Source of the DNA: Oscillospiraceae bacterium
GTDB taxonomy: Bacteria > Bacillota > Clostridia > Oscillospirales > Oscillospiraceae
Assembly: GCA_910574635.1 (NCBI GenBank)
Contig: CAJTCG010000001.1
Location: forward strand, 310,001-374,000
Direction: 5' to 3'
Length of the DNA stretch: 64,000 nucleotides
Position numbers and translations under genes: made by a program. Below the pieces are notes generated by a model. It worked only from the letters and a program-made list of their open reading frames with translations, was not told the origin of the DNA and made no database searches. Shown here piece after piece: positions 1 to 8,790 of the stretch. Position 1 is the first letter of the stretch. Each line of letters opens with the position of its first letter.

Positions 1-2
1 TC

Positions 3-404
3 CTCCAAAAAGCGGAGCGGGGGGAGATCGACCCCCTGAGCATCACCGCCGACCAGTACGATTTGGTCTGCAACGGCGTGGAGCTGAGCTCCGGCGCGGT
101 GCGGAACCACGACCCGGAGATTATGGTAAAGGCCTTTGAGATGGTCCGCCTGGGCGAGGAGGACGTAAAGGCCAAGTTCCCCGCCATGTACAACGCCTTC
201 ACCTACGGCGCGCCGCCTCACGCGGGCATCGCCCCGGGAGTGGACCGGATGGTCATGCTGCTGGCGGGCGAGGACTCCATCCGGGAAATCATCCCCTTCC
301 CCATGAACAAAAACGCCGCGGACATCATGATGAGCGCCCCCGGCGAGGTGACGGCGAAGCAGCTGGACGAGCTGCACATCGCGCTGGTGAAGGTGGAGGA
401 ATAA
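3..404 (+). CDS. aspS: Aspartyl-tRNA synthetase, C-terminal part (truncated by window edge)
   Basis: The gene charges tRNA-Asp with aspartate in the cytosol. Only the last 133 codons are in the window; the frame is open from base 3, so the start lies upstream. The visible part carries the class II motif 3 region ([15 protein letters not shown]), which binds ATP, and the usual bacterial AspRS tail [20 protein letters not shown]. The stop is TAA. The following gene begins 3 bp later, so the two are probably co-transcribed. The family assignment is secure from these motifs; nothing can be said about the N-terminal anticodon-binding or GAD domains. Confidence 0.96.
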   Translation, partial: LQKAERGEIDPLSITADQYDLVCNGVELSSGAVRNHDPEIMVKAFEMVRLGEEDVKAKFPAMYNAFTYGAPPHAGIAPGVDRMVMLLAGEDSIREIIPFPMNKNAADIMMSAPGEVTAKQLDELHIALVKVEE

Positions 405-407
405 CCC

Positions 408-1091
408 GTGGACCTCCATCAGGAAACCCGGGCCCATCACGCCATGGCGGCAGTGGGCGGCTTTTTCGGCGTCTATGCCCTGCTGACCCGGGGCGGAACC
501 TTCGGCTCCTCCGAAACCTCCAACCTCATCTATCTGGTAGTGTCCGGCCTGGACGGGACCTGGGGTCCCGTCCTGGTCCGGCTGGGGGCCACGGCGTGCT
601 ACATAGCCGGTATCGTCCTGGCGGTGCTGCTCCGGCGGGCGGGGAAAACCGCCCTGCTCCGCTGGGCCGCCGTGGGCGCCGACCTTTCCGCCTGCCTGGC
701 GCTGGCCCGGATTCCCGCGGAGACGGACCCCATCCTGGCCCTTTACCCCATGTTCCTCGCCACGGCGGTGCAGTGGGTGGCCTATTCCCAGGCGGCGGGA
801 TACAACTGCGCCACCATCTTCTCCACCAACAACCTCCGCCAGTTCACCGAAGGGGCCACGGAATACCTCTGCGGCCATGACCCGGAGCAGCTGCGAAAGC
901 TCCGGTTCTACGGCGGGACCCTGCTGTGCTTCCACCTGGGGGCCGCCTGGGGCTGGTGGTGCGTGGGCCGGTGGAGCATTCCGGGGATTTACGGGTGCCT
1001 GCCCCTGCTGATCCCTCCGGCGGTGTTTTTGAGCCCAAAAACAAGACGGCCCGCCCACACAGCGCCCCTTGACAACCCACCCAAAACATGA
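408..1091 (+). CDS. DUF1275 (YoaK-like) membrane protein
   Basis: This is a 227-aa multi-pass inner-membrane protein of the DUF1275/YoaK family, whose function is unknown. It starts at GTG with a GGAGGA ribosome site 7 nt upstream, inside the end of aspS. The N-terminal segment GGFFGVYALLTRGG followed by SETSNLIYLV fits the conserved family block, and a second repeat-like block, CATIFSTNNLRQFTEG, lies near residue 130. About six hydrophobic segments can be seen. The short spacing to aspS suggests one transcript. The last codons overlap the promoter of the next leader, so transcription of glyS starts within this gene's 3' end. Confidence 0.82.
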   Translation: MDLHQETRAHHAMAAVGGFFGVYALLTRGGTFGSSETSNLIYLVVSGLDGTWGPVLVRLGATACYIAGIVLAVLLRRAGKTALLRWAAVGADLSACLALARIPAETDPILALYPMFLATAVQWVAYSQAAGYNCATIFSTNNLRQFTEGATEYLCGHDPEQLRKLRFYGGTLLCFHLGAAWGWWCVGRWSIPGIYGCLPLLIPPAVFLSPKTRRPAHTAPLDNPPKT

Positions 1092-1097
1092 TACAGT
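1069..1097 (+). promoter_or_regulatory. Sigma-A promoter for the glyS T-box leader
   Basis: TTGACA at 1069-1074 and TACAGT at 1092-1097 are separated by exactly 17 bp. The site overlaps the last codons of the DUF1275 gene and lies about 260 bp before glyS, which is the distance expected for a T-box leader. Confidence 0.75.
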
Positions 1098-1103
1098 GTC
1101 ATT

Positions 1104-1336
1104 TGTGTCAAAGGCATGAAGGGGAAAAGCCTCCCCCACCCCGGCAAAGAGAGAGGGCGGTTCGGTGTAAGCCCTCCCGGGAGGGGAAACGCTTGGCGCC
1201 CCTTTGCCGCGGGGAGGCAATGCCCCGCCGGTCCCCCGCCGTTACCGGACAGAGCGCCCCCGCAAGGGGGAATTCAGGTGGAACCACGGACTTTTTCAAG
1301 TTCGCCCTGAGCCAGCGAAGGCTCGGGGCATTTTAT
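1104..1336 (+). promoter_or_regulatory. T-box riboswitch leader of glyS (glycine)
   Basis: The leader reads uncharged tRNA-Gly and controls transcription of the synthetase gene. The diagnostic T-box sequence, CAGGTGGAACCACGG, lies at 1275-1289, directly before an intrinsic terminator. An upstream CGGTGTAAGC element (about 1164-1173) resembles the apical part of stem I in known glyQS leaders. The leader is short, as expected for glycine T-boxes that lack stem II. A GGC at 1195-1197 is a candidate specifier codon, but I could not fold the RNA to confirm this. Confidence 0.9.
1304..1336 (+). terminator. T-box intrinsic terminator
   Basis: A 10-bp stem (GCCCTGAGCC / GGCTCGGGGC, one G-U pair) with loop AGCGAA is followed by ATTTTATGTTT. 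Its 5' arm overlaps sequence that would be needed by the antiterminator with the T-box bases, so it is the conditional terminator of the leader. Confidence 0.88.
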
Positions 1337-1355
1337 GTTTAAGGAGTGAATCGCA

Positions 1356-2771
1356 ATGGACAACAAGCAGAAATCCATGGAAAAAATCGTCGCCCTCTGC
1401 AAGGGCCGGGGCTTCGTCTTCCCCGGCAGCGAAATTTACGGCGGCCTCGCCAACAGCTGGGACTACGGCCCCTTGGGCGTGGAGCTCAAGAACAACGTGA
1501 AGCGGGCCTGGTGGAAAAAATTCGTCCAGGAAAACCCCTACAACGTGGGTCTGGACGCCGCCATCCTCATGAATCCCCAGGTCTGGGTGGCCTCCGGCCA
1601 CGTCTCCACCTTCAACGACCCCCTCATCGACTGCAAGGCCTGCAAAATGCGCCACCGGGCCGACAAGCTGGTGGAGGGCTTCGTCCAGGAAAACGGCCTG
1701 GACGTGAACGTGGAGGCCATGAGCCAGGAGGATTTGGTGGCCTTCATCCGGGAAAAGCAGGTCCCCTGCCCCGGCTGCGGCAAGCACGACTTCACCGACA
1801 TCCGCCGCTTTAACCTCATGTTCAAAACCCACCAGGGCGTCACCGAGGACTCCGCCAACGAGGTCTACCTCCGGCCCGAGACCGCCCAGGGCATCTTTGT
1901 CAACTTCCCCGCCATCCAGCGGACCACCAGAAGAAAGCTCCCCTTCGGCGTGTGCCAGGTGGGCAAGAGCTTCCGCAACGAGATTACCCCGGGCAACTTC
2001 ATCTTCCGCATCCGGGAGTTTGAGCAGATGGAGCTGGAGTTCTTCTGCAAGCCGGACACGGACCTGGAGTGGTTCCAGTACTGGCGGACCTACTGCCACG
2101 ACTGGCTCACGGGGCTGAACGTGAAGGAGGAAAACCTCCGCCTCCGGGACCACGAGCCCGAGGAGCTGGCCTTCTACTCCAAGGCCACCACGGACTTCGA
2201 GTACCTCTTCCCCTTCGGCTGGGGCGAGCTGTGGGGCGTGGCGGACCGCACCGACTACGACCTGGGCCAGCACCAGAAGCACTCCGGCCAGGACCTCACC
2301 TACTTCGACCAGGAGAAGAACGAGCACTATATCCCCTATGTCATCGAGCCGTCTCTCGGCGCGGACCGGATGACCCTGGCCCTGCTGGTGGAGGCCTATG
2401 ACGAGGAAGTGGTGGACGAGGCCAAGAACGACGTGCGCACCGTCATGCGCTTCCATCCCGCCATCGCCCCCTTCAAGGCGGCCGTCCTGCCCCTTTCCAA
2501 GAAGCTCAGCGCCAAGGCCCAGGAGATTCAGCAGGAGCTTTCCAAGGACTGGATGGTGGACTTCGACGAGACCGGCTCCATCGGCAAGCGCTACCGCCGG
2601 GAGGACGAAATCGGCACCCCCTACTGCGTCACCGTGGACTTCGACACCGTGGGCGACGGGGAAAAAGCCGGGGACAACTGCGTCACCGTCCGGGAGCGGG
2701 ATTCCATGGCCCAGGTCCGCATTCCCATCAGCGAGCTGAAGGCCTACCTCACCGAGAAGCTGGCGTATTAA
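1356..2771 (+). CDS. glyS: Glycyl-tRNA synthetase, dimeric (alpha2) type
   Basis: This 471-aa class II enzyme attaches glycine to tRNA-Gly. It is the single-chain dimeric form, not the GlyQ/GlyS tetramer. Motif 2 is visible as [11 protein letters not shown] around residues 203-215, and motif 3 as [10 protein letters not shown]. Two Cys pairs (C93/C96 and C138/C141) form a likely zinc-binding insertion. The C-terminal 100 residues match the anticodon-binding fold. The ATG is preceded by AAGGAG at 1341-1346 with 9 nt spacing. The upstream T-box leader confirms the amino-acid specificity and provides induction on glycine starvation. Confidence 0.97.
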   Translation: MDNKQKSMEKIVALCKGRGFVFPGSEIYGGLANSWDYGPLGVELKNNVKRAWWKKFVQENPYNVGLDAAILMNPQVWVASGHVSTFNDPLIDCKACKMRHRADKLVEGFVQENGLDVNVEAMSQEDLVAFIREKQVPCPGCGKHDFTDIRRFNLMFKTHQGVTEDSANEVYLRPETAQGIFVNFPAIQRTTRRKLPFGVCQVGKSFRNEITPGNFIFRIREFEQMELEFFCKPDTDLEWFQYWRTYCHDWLTGLNVKEENLRLRDHEPEELAFYSKATTDFEYLFPFGWGELWGVADRTDYDLGQHQKHSGQDLTYFDQEKNEHYIPYVIEPSLGADRMTLALLVEAYDEEVVDEAKNDVRTVMRFHPAIAPFKAAVLPLSKKLSAKAQEIQQELSKDWMVDFDETGSIGKRYRREDEIGTPYCVTVDFDTVGDGEKAGDNCVTVRERDSMAQVRIPISELKAYLTEKLAY

Positions 2772-2838
2772 GCCCCTGTGTTTTCGCCCGGGGACCGGGC
2801 TTGGTCCCGGCCCCTCAACCCACCACGAAACCATCAGA

Positions 2839-2870
2839 CCAGCGGGCGGGCGCGAAGGCCCGCCCCTACT
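2839..2870. repeat. REP-like GC-rich palindrome
   Basis: A GGGCGGGC / GCCCGCCC palindrome followed by CCTACT resembles the palindromes at 4846-4872 and 4981-5010. It sits immediately before the sulfatase gene, in place of a normal ribosome-binding site region. Confidence 0.55.
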
Positions 2871-2876
2871 TTTACT

Positions 2877-4832
2877 ATGAAACGACATACGCTTTCTAAA
2901 AAACAAAAAGGCCCCCTGGGGCCCCTCTGGCTCCGGTGCGTCCTCTTCGCCGCCGCCGGGCTCTGCATGGGGCTGGCGGTTGCCGGGGCCATGCAGTGGA
3001 TTTCCACCGGCACCCTCCCCGGCGTGGCGGAGTGGGTCCTGGACTACCCCGGCCATCTGCTGATGACCGCCCTGCTCTGGGCCGCGCCCGTCTGGGTCCT
3101 GGGGTCCCTGACGGGGCGGCTGTGGCTGGCCGCTCTGCCGGCGGGGGCCCTGGGGCTGATTCTGGCGTTGGTGGACTACTTCAAAAACGCCATCAACGGA
3201 ACGCCTCTGGAACTGGCGGACTTCGGCCTTGCGAAGCAGGCGGGAAACGTGGCGGGCCTGGCGGGGGATTTGACGCCGCCGGAGGACTTCTATCCGGCGG
3301 CGGCGGGTCTTTTGTTCTGCGTCCTCCTTCTGCTGCTCACCCGGCGGCTCACCGCCCTGGAGGGGACGGCCCGGGGACGGTGCTGCCTTTGCTCTTTGAC
3401 CCTGGCGGGGATTCTCCTCACCGGCACCGGGACCCGGGCCGTGGGGAGCTGGCTGGGGGTGGATTTTTACACCCGGATGGACCCGGCAGAAAACCACAGC
3501 CTCCACGGCCTGACCCTCAGCCTCTGGCGGGACGCCTTCCCCCAGCCCAAGACGGCGCCGGAAGGGTATGATGAGGACTTCATGCTGGACGTGCTGGGGC
3601 GCATCGACCAGCTGACGGAGGCCAGGCAGGAGCCGGAGGCCAGGCCGAACGTCCTCTTTATCCTCTCCGAATCCTTCTATGACCTGACCCGCCTCCCGGT
3701 TCTCCAATACGAGGGGGACCCCCTGGAGAACTTCCACGCCCTGGAGGCGGAGAGCGTCAGCGGGACCTTCCACAGCCATTACCTGGGCTATGGCACCGGG
3801 TATCTGGAGATTCCCATGCTCTATGGTCTGAACGCCCTGGACCTGCCGCCGGGGACGAACATCTGCTTCCAGGACGAGGCGGTTTACGAGCGCTTTGACG
3901 CCCTGGCGGAGCAATTCACGAAATCCGGTGATTACACTGCTGAAATGCTCCACGCTTATGATAACACATTGTATAACCGGACGGTGACCTATCCCCTGCT
4001 TGGCTTCAACAATTTGTATTTTTCCGACGATATTCAACAAATGGGCATTGAGCGGGCGGACGGGGCCTACGGCGGGTTCTACATGCGGGACGGCTACTTC
4101 TTCCAGGGGATGCTGGAACGGATGAAGGCGGTGAACGAGAGCGGGAAACGGGCCTTCCTCTTTGGCATCACCATGGAGAACCACCAGCCCTTCGAGCCTC
4201 AGAAATTCAACTACGAATGCCAGATTCCCCTGGTCGCCCCGGACTTCACCCCCGCCCAGCGGGACATCATCCGGGTGATGCTGGAGGGGATAACCCGGGC
4301 GGACCAGGCATTGGGAGAGCTGACGGCGGCCCTGCGGGAGAGTGAGGAGCCCACGATTGTGGTCTTTTTCGGGGACCACCGGCCCAATCTGTTCATGCCC
4401 GGCGGGGACACGGTGTATACGCTCCTGGGCCTGTGCCCGGAGAACGACACGCTGAACTGGACCGAGGAGGAAATCAACGACCTGTACTCTACGGACTACC
4501 TGATTTGGGCCAACGACCCGGCGCTGCTGGGGAATTTGGCGGGAAGCCGGAGGGACAGCAGCATCACCGCCCTGGGCCCCCAGCTGCTGGAGCTGACAGG
4601 GCGGCCCGTCAGCCGGTACTGGGCCCTGCTGGAGAAGGTCGGCGAGGTCTGTTTGACCCAGACGGACCTCTATTTTGTGGACGGAGAGGGAAGGGCCAGC
4701 TTCTCCCGGGCGGAGGCGGGCCTCTCCCCCGAGGCCCTGGAACTGCTGGAGCTCCGGGACGCGGTGGTGTACGACGCGGTATATGGGAAGCGGTACATTA
4801 CGGAGAAGATGAACCTGCCCCCGGGGGCATGA
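2877..4832 (+). CDS. LTA synthase-like membrane sulfatase (phosphoglycerol transferase family)
   Basis: The product is a 651-aa membrane enzyme with about five N-terminal transmembrane segments (residues 15-220) and an extracellular sulfatase-fold domain from about residue 255. Visible family features are NVLFILSESFYDL (the Glu is a metal ligand), GYGTGYLE (candidate catalytic Thr), and FFGDHRP near residue 500 (metal-binding Asp-His). Relatives polymerise glycerol phosphate or modify cell-surface glycans with it; the substrate cannot be told here. The frame is open back to 2778, but residues before the Lys-rich MKRHTLSKK look non-coding. No Shine-Dalgarno motif precedes the chosen ATG. It follows glyS without an obvious terminator. 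Confidence 0.85.
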   Translation: MKRHTLSKKQKGPLGPLWLRCVLFAAAGLCMGLAVAGAMQWISTGTLPGVAEWVLDYPGHLLMTALLWAAPVWVLGSLTGRLWLAALPAGALGLILALVDYFKNAINGTPLELADFGLAKQAGNVAGLAGDLTPPEDFYPAAAGLLFCVLLLLLTRRLTALEGTARGRCCLCSLTLAGILLTGTGTRAVGSWLGVDFYTRMDPAENHSLHGLTLSLWRDAFPQPKTAPEGYDEDFMLDVLGRIDQLTEARQEPEARPNVLFILSESFYDLTRLPVLQYEGDPLENFHALEAESVSGTFHSHYLGYGTGYLEIPMLYGLNALDLPPGTNICFQDEAVYERFDALAEQFTKSGDYTAEMLHAYDNTLYNRTVTYPLLGFNNLYFSDDIQQMGIERADGAYGGFYMRDGYFFQGMLERMKAVNESGKRAFLFGITMENHQPFEPQKFNYECQIPLVAPDFTPAQRDIIRVMLEGITRADQALGELTAALRESEEPTIVVFFGDHRPNLFMPGGDTVYTLLGLCPENDTLNWTEEEINDLYSTDYLIWANDPALLGNLAGSRRDSSITALGPQLLELTGRPVSRYWALLEKVGEVCLTQTDLYFVDGEGRASFSRAEAGLSPEALELLELRDAVVYDAVYGKRYITEKMNLPPGA

Positions 4833-4845
4833 GGAAAACGGGAAA

Positions 4846-4873
4846 AGGGCGGACACATAGGTCCGCCCCTACA
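4846..4873. repeat. REP-like palindrome GGGCGGAC/GTCCGCCC
   Basis: An 8-bp inverted repeat with an ACATAG loop is followed by CCTACA. It belongs to the same small palindrome family as 2839-2870 and 4981-5010, and lies just after the sulfatase stop codon. Confidence 0.6.
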
Positions 4874-4900
4874 GAGTGTTCTATCGGAAAAAGGGCAATC

Positions 4901-4965
4901 ATTGAGGGAATGGCCTGACCTGGGGGTCAGGCCCCACAAAGATGGCTTTCTCTTCTACCGGAAAC
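4901..4965 (+). repeat. Dispersed intergenic repeat, copy A
   Basis: The core GGGAATGGCCTGACCT continues as GGGGGTCAGGCCCCACA and forms a 9-bp hairpin, GGCCTGACC / GGTCAGGCC. The same core recurs at 34874-34910 and, inverted, at 63506-63543. Weaker similarity extends on both sides. Confidence 0.8.
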
Positions 4966-4977
4966 TTTATCATGACG

Positions 4978-5020
4978 GAAGAAGGGCGGACCTATGGGTC
5001 CGCCCTTCTTCTTTATTCTT
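4978..5020. terminator. Bidirectional terminator between convergent genes
   Basis: A perfect 15-bp stem (GAAGAAGGGCGGACC, loop TATG) is followed by TTTATTCTT. It separates the plus-strand sulfatase gene from the minus-strand gene ending at 5038. The stem includes the REP-like GGGCGGACC motif, so a dispersed palindrome appears to serve as terminator here. Confidence 0.85.
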
Positions 5021-5037
5021 CCCACTATCAAACATGC

Positions 5038-5346
5038 TCAAAAAAACATCCCCATAAACCCGTCGGGGCGCTCCTGGGCCTGGTTCCAAATCTCATAGAA
5101 CAGCCCCGGGGAAATCTCCCGGGCGGAGAGCTCCCCCTCCGGGGTCTGAAGGTCCCGGAGGTCCTCCGGGAAGGGCTCCCGGCGCAGGGCGCCCTCGTTT
5201 CCCCGCTCCCCGCCGTAGGAAAAGGCAATCCCGTTCCGGTAGAACTCCACCCGGCGGGTCTCCCGGCGCTCTTCGTCCATTTCGGAATAAATGAGATAGG
5301 GCTCGTCCTCCTCCTGGTGGGTCCACTCGGCCAGCAGATAGCGCAT
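5038..5346 (-). CDS. Small cytosolic protein, DUF6881-like
   Basis: The product is a 102-aa soluble protein starting MRYLLAEWTHQEEDEPYLIY. It has alternating charged strands and no signal or membrane segment. The layout (short N-terminal strand with W and H, then EERRETRRVEFYRNG) resembles the small DUF6881-type domain, but I am not certain of that. The ATG is preceded by CAGGAGGTGACGGG, a strong ribosome site. The longer reading frame starting at 5436 runs into the upstream gene and was rejected. Only 4 nt separate it from the editing protein gene, so it is the last gene of that transcript. Confidence 0.7.
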   Translation of the reverse strand: MRYLLAEWTHQEEDEPYLIYSEMDEERRETRRVEFYRNGIAFSYGGERGNEGALRREPFPEDLRDLQTPEGELSAREISPGLFYEIWNQAQERPDGFMGMFF

Positions 5347-5350
5347 CCCG

Positions 5351-6517
5351 TCACCTCCTGAAAAACGCTTCAATCTCCCCCCGTCCCGCCTGGACGCTGC
5401 CCTGGGCAAAGCCGTTCCGGCCTCCGCCCCGGCCATGGAGAGTTTCGTTCAGCTCCTTCACCAGGGGGGCGATGTCCCCCCCGTCTCCCCGGACCAGGGC
5501 GTAGCTCCACTTCGCCCCCTCGCCGGAGAACACCGCCGCCAGTCCGCCGCAGGACTTCCCCACCGCGTCCGCCAGGCGGCGGAGGCTGTCCGGGCGCATG
5601 GGGGACTGGAACAGCACCACGTCCCCCCGCCCCGCCTGCCCGGCGGCCAGGGCGGCGAAGGCCGTCTGCTCTAAGTCCGCCATGCGCTCCTTGGCGGCGG
5701 AAAGCTCTTCTTCCAGCCGCTCCACCGCCCCCTGAATCTCCAGGGGCTTTACGCTGAGCCGCCGGCTCACGGCCCGGGCCTGGTCATAGGTTCCGGAGAG
5801 ATACCGCAAAGCCCGGGCCCCGCAGAGGATTTCCATGCGGACCCCCTCCCGGAACTTCTGGCAGGAGAGGACCTTAACCAGGCCCGCCTGCCCCGCCCGC
5901 TCCACATGGGTGCCGCAGCAGGCGCAGCGGTCCGCCTCCGGGAACTCCACAATGCGGACCTGGCCGGTGAGCTCCTTCTTGCTCCGGTAGTCCAGAGCCG
6001 CCAGCTCCTGAGGAGAGGGGTAGAAGATTTCGGTCTCCCGGTCCGCCCATATGGCCTCGTTCGCCAGCCGCTCCGCCTCCAGGGCCTGTTCCCAGGTGAT
6101 GTCCGCGTTGTAGTCGATGGTGACGGCCTCCGCCCCCAGGTGGAAGCCCACGTTGTCGCAGTCATACAGCCGGCAGAGGATGCCGCTGAGGATGTGCTCC
6201 CCGGAGTGCTGCTGCATGTGGTCAAAGCGGCGGGCCCAGTCCAAAACCCCGGTGACCACCGTGCCGGGTTCCGCCGGAGCGGCGCAGGTGTGGACCACCG
6301 CGCCGTTTTTTTCATGGACGCCGGTGACGGCGATTTCCCCTCCAGCAGTTTTCAAAACGCCGTGGTCGGCGGGCTGTCCGCCCCCCTCGGGGTAGAAGGC
6401 CGTCTGGTCCAGGACCACCTTCCAGGCCTCCCCGGCGGCCTCGCAGGAGAGGACCGTGGCGGGGAACTCCCGGAGATAGGGGTCCTGATAGTAGAGCTTT
6501 TGGGTTTCCATGTTCAT
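5351..6517 (-). CDS. Alanyl-tRNA editing protein (AlaX family, DHHA1 domain)
   Basis: This 388-aa protein most likely hydrolyses Ser- or Gly-tRNA-Ala in trans. The N-terminal part has AlaRS-like second-core features: TAFYPEGGGQPADHG, then HMQQHSGEHILSG with the zinc-binding HxxxH, and the distal CACCGTHV with the other zinc ligands. The C-terminal quarter ends with a GGRNGFAQGSV segment of the DHHA1 type. There is no aminoacylation core, so it is a free-standing editing enzyme. The start ATG has GAAAGG 6 nt upstream; a second ATG two codons later is an alternative. It forms a short minus-strand operon with the small gene downstream. Confidence 0.88.
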   Translation of the reverse strand: MNMETQKLYYQDPYLREFPATVLSCEAAGEAWKVVLDQTAFYPEGGGQPADHGVLKTAGGEIAVTGVHEKNGAVVHTCAAPAEPGTVVTGVLDWARRFDHMQQHSGEHILSGILCRLYDCDNVGFHLGAEAVTIDYNADITWEQALEAERLANEAIWADRETEIFYPSPQELAALDYRSKKELTGQVRIVEFPEADRCACCGTHVERAGQAGLVKVLSCQKFREGVRMEILCGARALRYLSGTYDQARAVSRRLSVKPLEIQGAVERLEEELSAAKERMADLEQTAFAALAAGQAGRGDVVLFQSPMRPDSLRRLADAVGKSCGGLAAVFSGEGAKWSYALVRGDGGDIAPLVKELNETLHGRGGGRNGFAQGSVQAGRGEIEAFFRR

Positions 6518-6529
6518 ATTCGCCTTTCT

Positions 6530-7495
6530 TTATAACATCGTGTCCACGACAAACTTCCAGACCGGCTCCGCCAGATACAGCCCCAGCAGGAAGGATGCGA
6601 GGTTAGCCGCCAGGGCGTAGAGAACCGCCTTTCTTTTGGAGCAGTCCCGGAACAGCTTCCTGTACAGCGCCGCCTCCGCCAGGAGGATCACCAGCTCCGC
6701 CGGGAGCAGCCGGGGGGAGATTCCCTCGGCCTCGTAGCAAAGGGAATCCAACCAACTCTGTATCCTGGTAAAAAGAGAGAAGTAGTCGGAGGAGAGCATA
6801 GAGATTCCGTTTGCGCCCCCGTGGACGACCCCCACGCTCATCCACAGGGTCAGGCCCCCCTGGGTCAGCAGATTCACCCCCAGGAATACCAGGGCATTTC
6901 TCTTGGACCACAGCCGGAACAGCAAAAGCAGCAGCCCCTCGATGGCCAGGGTAGGCAGGAATGTCGCCAGAAATTGGACAATGTACCCCTTCCAAAGGGG
7001 CGGGCTTTTCACGGTTTTCGTTGCCCAATCCACGGTGAGGGAGCACTGGAGGGCTTGGCGCTCCATGGGCTCCGAGAGGAAGGTCTCCCCGGATTTTGTC
7101 ACCAGCAGAATCCGGAAGGTGCTTGGCAGCATGTAACTGAATGTAAAGCAGCCGTCCTGGCTGCCAATCCTGCCCCACACCAGATCGCCCTGGGCCACGC
7201 AGGCGTGCCAGCCCTCCGGCACGGCGGCGGTGAACGCCGCCAGAAGGTCCTGGTCCAGGGTCTCCAGCTCCTCCCCGTAATTGCCCTTCAATCCCCCGGG
7301 CACCTGATCCGGGTATGGATAGGGCTCTCCCTCCTCCAGGAGGTCCAGGTAATAGAGCTCCTCCGGGCCGTTCTCCACCCGGACGGTGAGCTGGGGCTTG
7401 GGGCCCATGTCCGCCAGCACCGGGACCGTCAGCAGGGCCGCCGCCAGCAGGAACAAAAGCAATCCGTGCTTTAAAACTGCGCTCCTCTCTTTCAT
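6530..7495 (-). CDS. Exported/multi-pass membrane protein of unknown function
   Basis: The product is 321 aa. It has a cleavable-looking signal peptide (hydrophobic run LLLFLLAAALLTVPVLA, then DMGPKP), an extracytoplasmic domain of about 150 residues, and a C-terminal half with four hydrophobic segments. The DMGPKPQLTVRV start of the mature region is shared by clostridial hypothetical membrane proteins that I recognise only by this motif. The ATG at 7495 was chosen because GAGGAG lies 7 nt upstream; the GTG at 7501 is too close to it. The gene is between the editing protein and the NagZ-like gene, all on the minus strand. Confidence 0.72.
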   Translation of the reverse strand: MKERSAVLKHGLLLFLLAAALLTVPVLADMGPKPQLTVRVENGPEELYYLDLLEEGEPYPYPDQVPGGLKGNYGEELETLDQDLLAAFTAAVPEGWHACVAQGDLVWGRIGSQDGCFTFSYMLPSTFRILLVTKSGETFLSEPMERQALQCSLTVDWATKTVKSPPLWKGYIVQFLATFLPTLAIEGLLLLLFRLWSKRNALVFLGVNLLTQGGLTLWMSVGVVHGGANGISMLSSDYFSLFTRIQSWLDSLCYEAEGISPRLLPAELVILLAEAALYRKLFRDCSKRKAVLYALAANLASFLLGLYLAEPVWKFVVDTML

Positions 7496-7514
7496 AAACA
7501 CGCTCCTCTCCCCG

Positions 7515-8732
7515 TCAGAGGGCGGGTCCCAGGGTCCCCTCCTCCGTCTGTTCCAAAAGGCCCAGCTCCAGCTTCCACCGGAGCACCCGGAGGCAGGCCG
7601 CGTCCACGGCCTCCTCCTCCAGCGCGCCGTCCTTCACGGCCTGGATGACCCGGGGAATCTGGGTCCGGTAATCCGTGGTGACCACAAGGTCGTTCCCGGC
7701 CTGGATGGACATCACCGCCACGTTCCCCTCCGCCGCGTAGGCCTTTACCGCGTCCATGGCCAAATCGTCCGTCATGACCACGCCGTCAAAGCCCAGGTCC
7801 TCCCGGAGAATCCGGTGGACCTCCGGGGACAGCGACGCGGGGAGATTCGGGTCCATGCAGTTCACGATGTTGTGGCTCACCAGCACGGCGGGTCCCGGGG
7901 GAAAGAGATTCCCCACGGCGACCATTTCCCGGAAGGGCAGGAAATCCTGCTCCTGGAAGGTTTCCAGGGGCCGCTCGTCCACGGCAACGCCCGTGTGGGT
8001 GTCCCGGTTGTTCCCGTAGCCGGGGAAGTGCTTCAGCACGCTGCCCAGGCCATACCGGGACTGGGTCCGCACCACCCGGGAGACAAAGTAGAAGGTCTCT
8101 CCGGCGTCCCGGCCGGTGGTCCGGTCGTAGATAAAATCGCCCGGATTGGTGGACACGTCCGCCACCGGGGCCAGGTTCACGTTGAAGCCCAGGGCCTTGA
8201 GGAGCAGGGCTTTTTCCCTGGTCTCCTCCTCCACCGCCCCCATTTCCCCGCCGTCGTTCTGTAAAAGCCGCTGAGGGCTGGAGAACTTCTTGCTCCGCAA
8301 ATGGGGGTTGGAGCTGACCCGGACCACCGTTCCCCCCTCCTCGTCCACGCCGATGAGCATCGGGATTCCGGTATCGTATTCTACCGCCTGGGTCTGCCAG
8401 GAGGCGATGGTCTGAATCAAATCGTTGGCGGTTTTGTCCTGGGTGTCCCGGCTGAAGAGAAGGTAGCCCCCCAGGTGATAGGTGGTCACGTCCTCCAGGG
8501 CGTTTTCCGCCGGAATCCGGACAAAAAAGAGCTGGCCCGTTTTCTCCTCCAAGGTCATGTCCTCCAAAAGGGCCAGCAGGGCGGCCTCCTCAGGGTCCTC
8601 CGGGGGCTCCGGCTCCTGGGGGGCCTCCGCCGGGGGGATGTCCGGCTCCTCCGGGGGCGGGGGCACCGTCTTTCCGCCGCAGCCGGTGAGGAGGAGCATG
8701 AAGAGCAGGGCGGCAAACAACCGTCTTTTCAT
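7515..8732 (-). CDS. nagZ: Beta-N-acetylhexosaminidase-like glycoside hydrolase family 3 lipoprotein
   Basis: This 405-aa lipoprotein probably removes N-acetylglucosamine from cell-wall fragments. The signal peptide ends in a lipobox (LLTGC, Cys18), followed by a Pro/Glu-rich linker and a GH3 N-terminal domain. Conserved NagZ-like blocks are GVDEEGGTVVR, LKHFPGYGNNRDTHTG with the catalytic His loop, and DGVVMTDDLAMDA with the nucleophile Asp. The ATG overlaps the stop of the small ORF upstream in an ATGA arrangement, with GGAGGC as ribosome site. A longer frame to 8846 reads through duplicated nadE sequence and was rejected. Confidence 0.88.
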   Translation of the reverse strand: MKRRLFAALLFMLLLTGCGGKTVPPPPEEPDIPPAEAPQEPEPPEDPEEAALLALLEDMTLEEKTGQLFFVRIPAENALEDVTTYHLGGYLLFSRDTQDKTANDLIQTIASWQTQAVEYDTGIPMLIGVDEEGGTVVRVSSNPHLRSKKFSSPQRLLQNDGGEMGAVEEETREKALLLKALGFNVNLAPVADVSTNPGDFIYDRTTGRDAGETFYFVSRVVRTQSRYGLGSVLKHFPGYGNNRDTHTGVAVDERPLETFQEQDFLPFREMVAVGNLFPPGPAVLVSHNIVNCMDPNLPASLSPEVHRILREDLGFDGVVMTDDLAMDAVKAYAAEGNVAVMSIQAGNDLVVTTDYRTQIPRVIQAVKDGALEEEAVDAACLRVLRWKLELGLLEQTEEGTLGPAL

Positions 8733-8790
8733 TGCAGCGCCTCCACTTCCGCCAGCCACACGGCGGCCTGCGCGTCGCTGGGCATCCGCC
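8729..8790 (-). repeat. Second copy of the nadE 3' end
   Basis: These 62 bp match 8935-8996 with two mismatches. The proximal copy encodes the last residues and stop of NadE; this distal copy is 206 bp further downstream in the same orientation. Confidence 0.95.

Noticed and set aside
1296..4856. 1186-codon minus-strand open frame over glyS and the sulfatase gene
   Set aside because: It is antisense to two well-recognised genes, has low-complexity His/Leu/Val/Gly composition and no ribosome site; GC-rich DNA often lacks stops in this phase.
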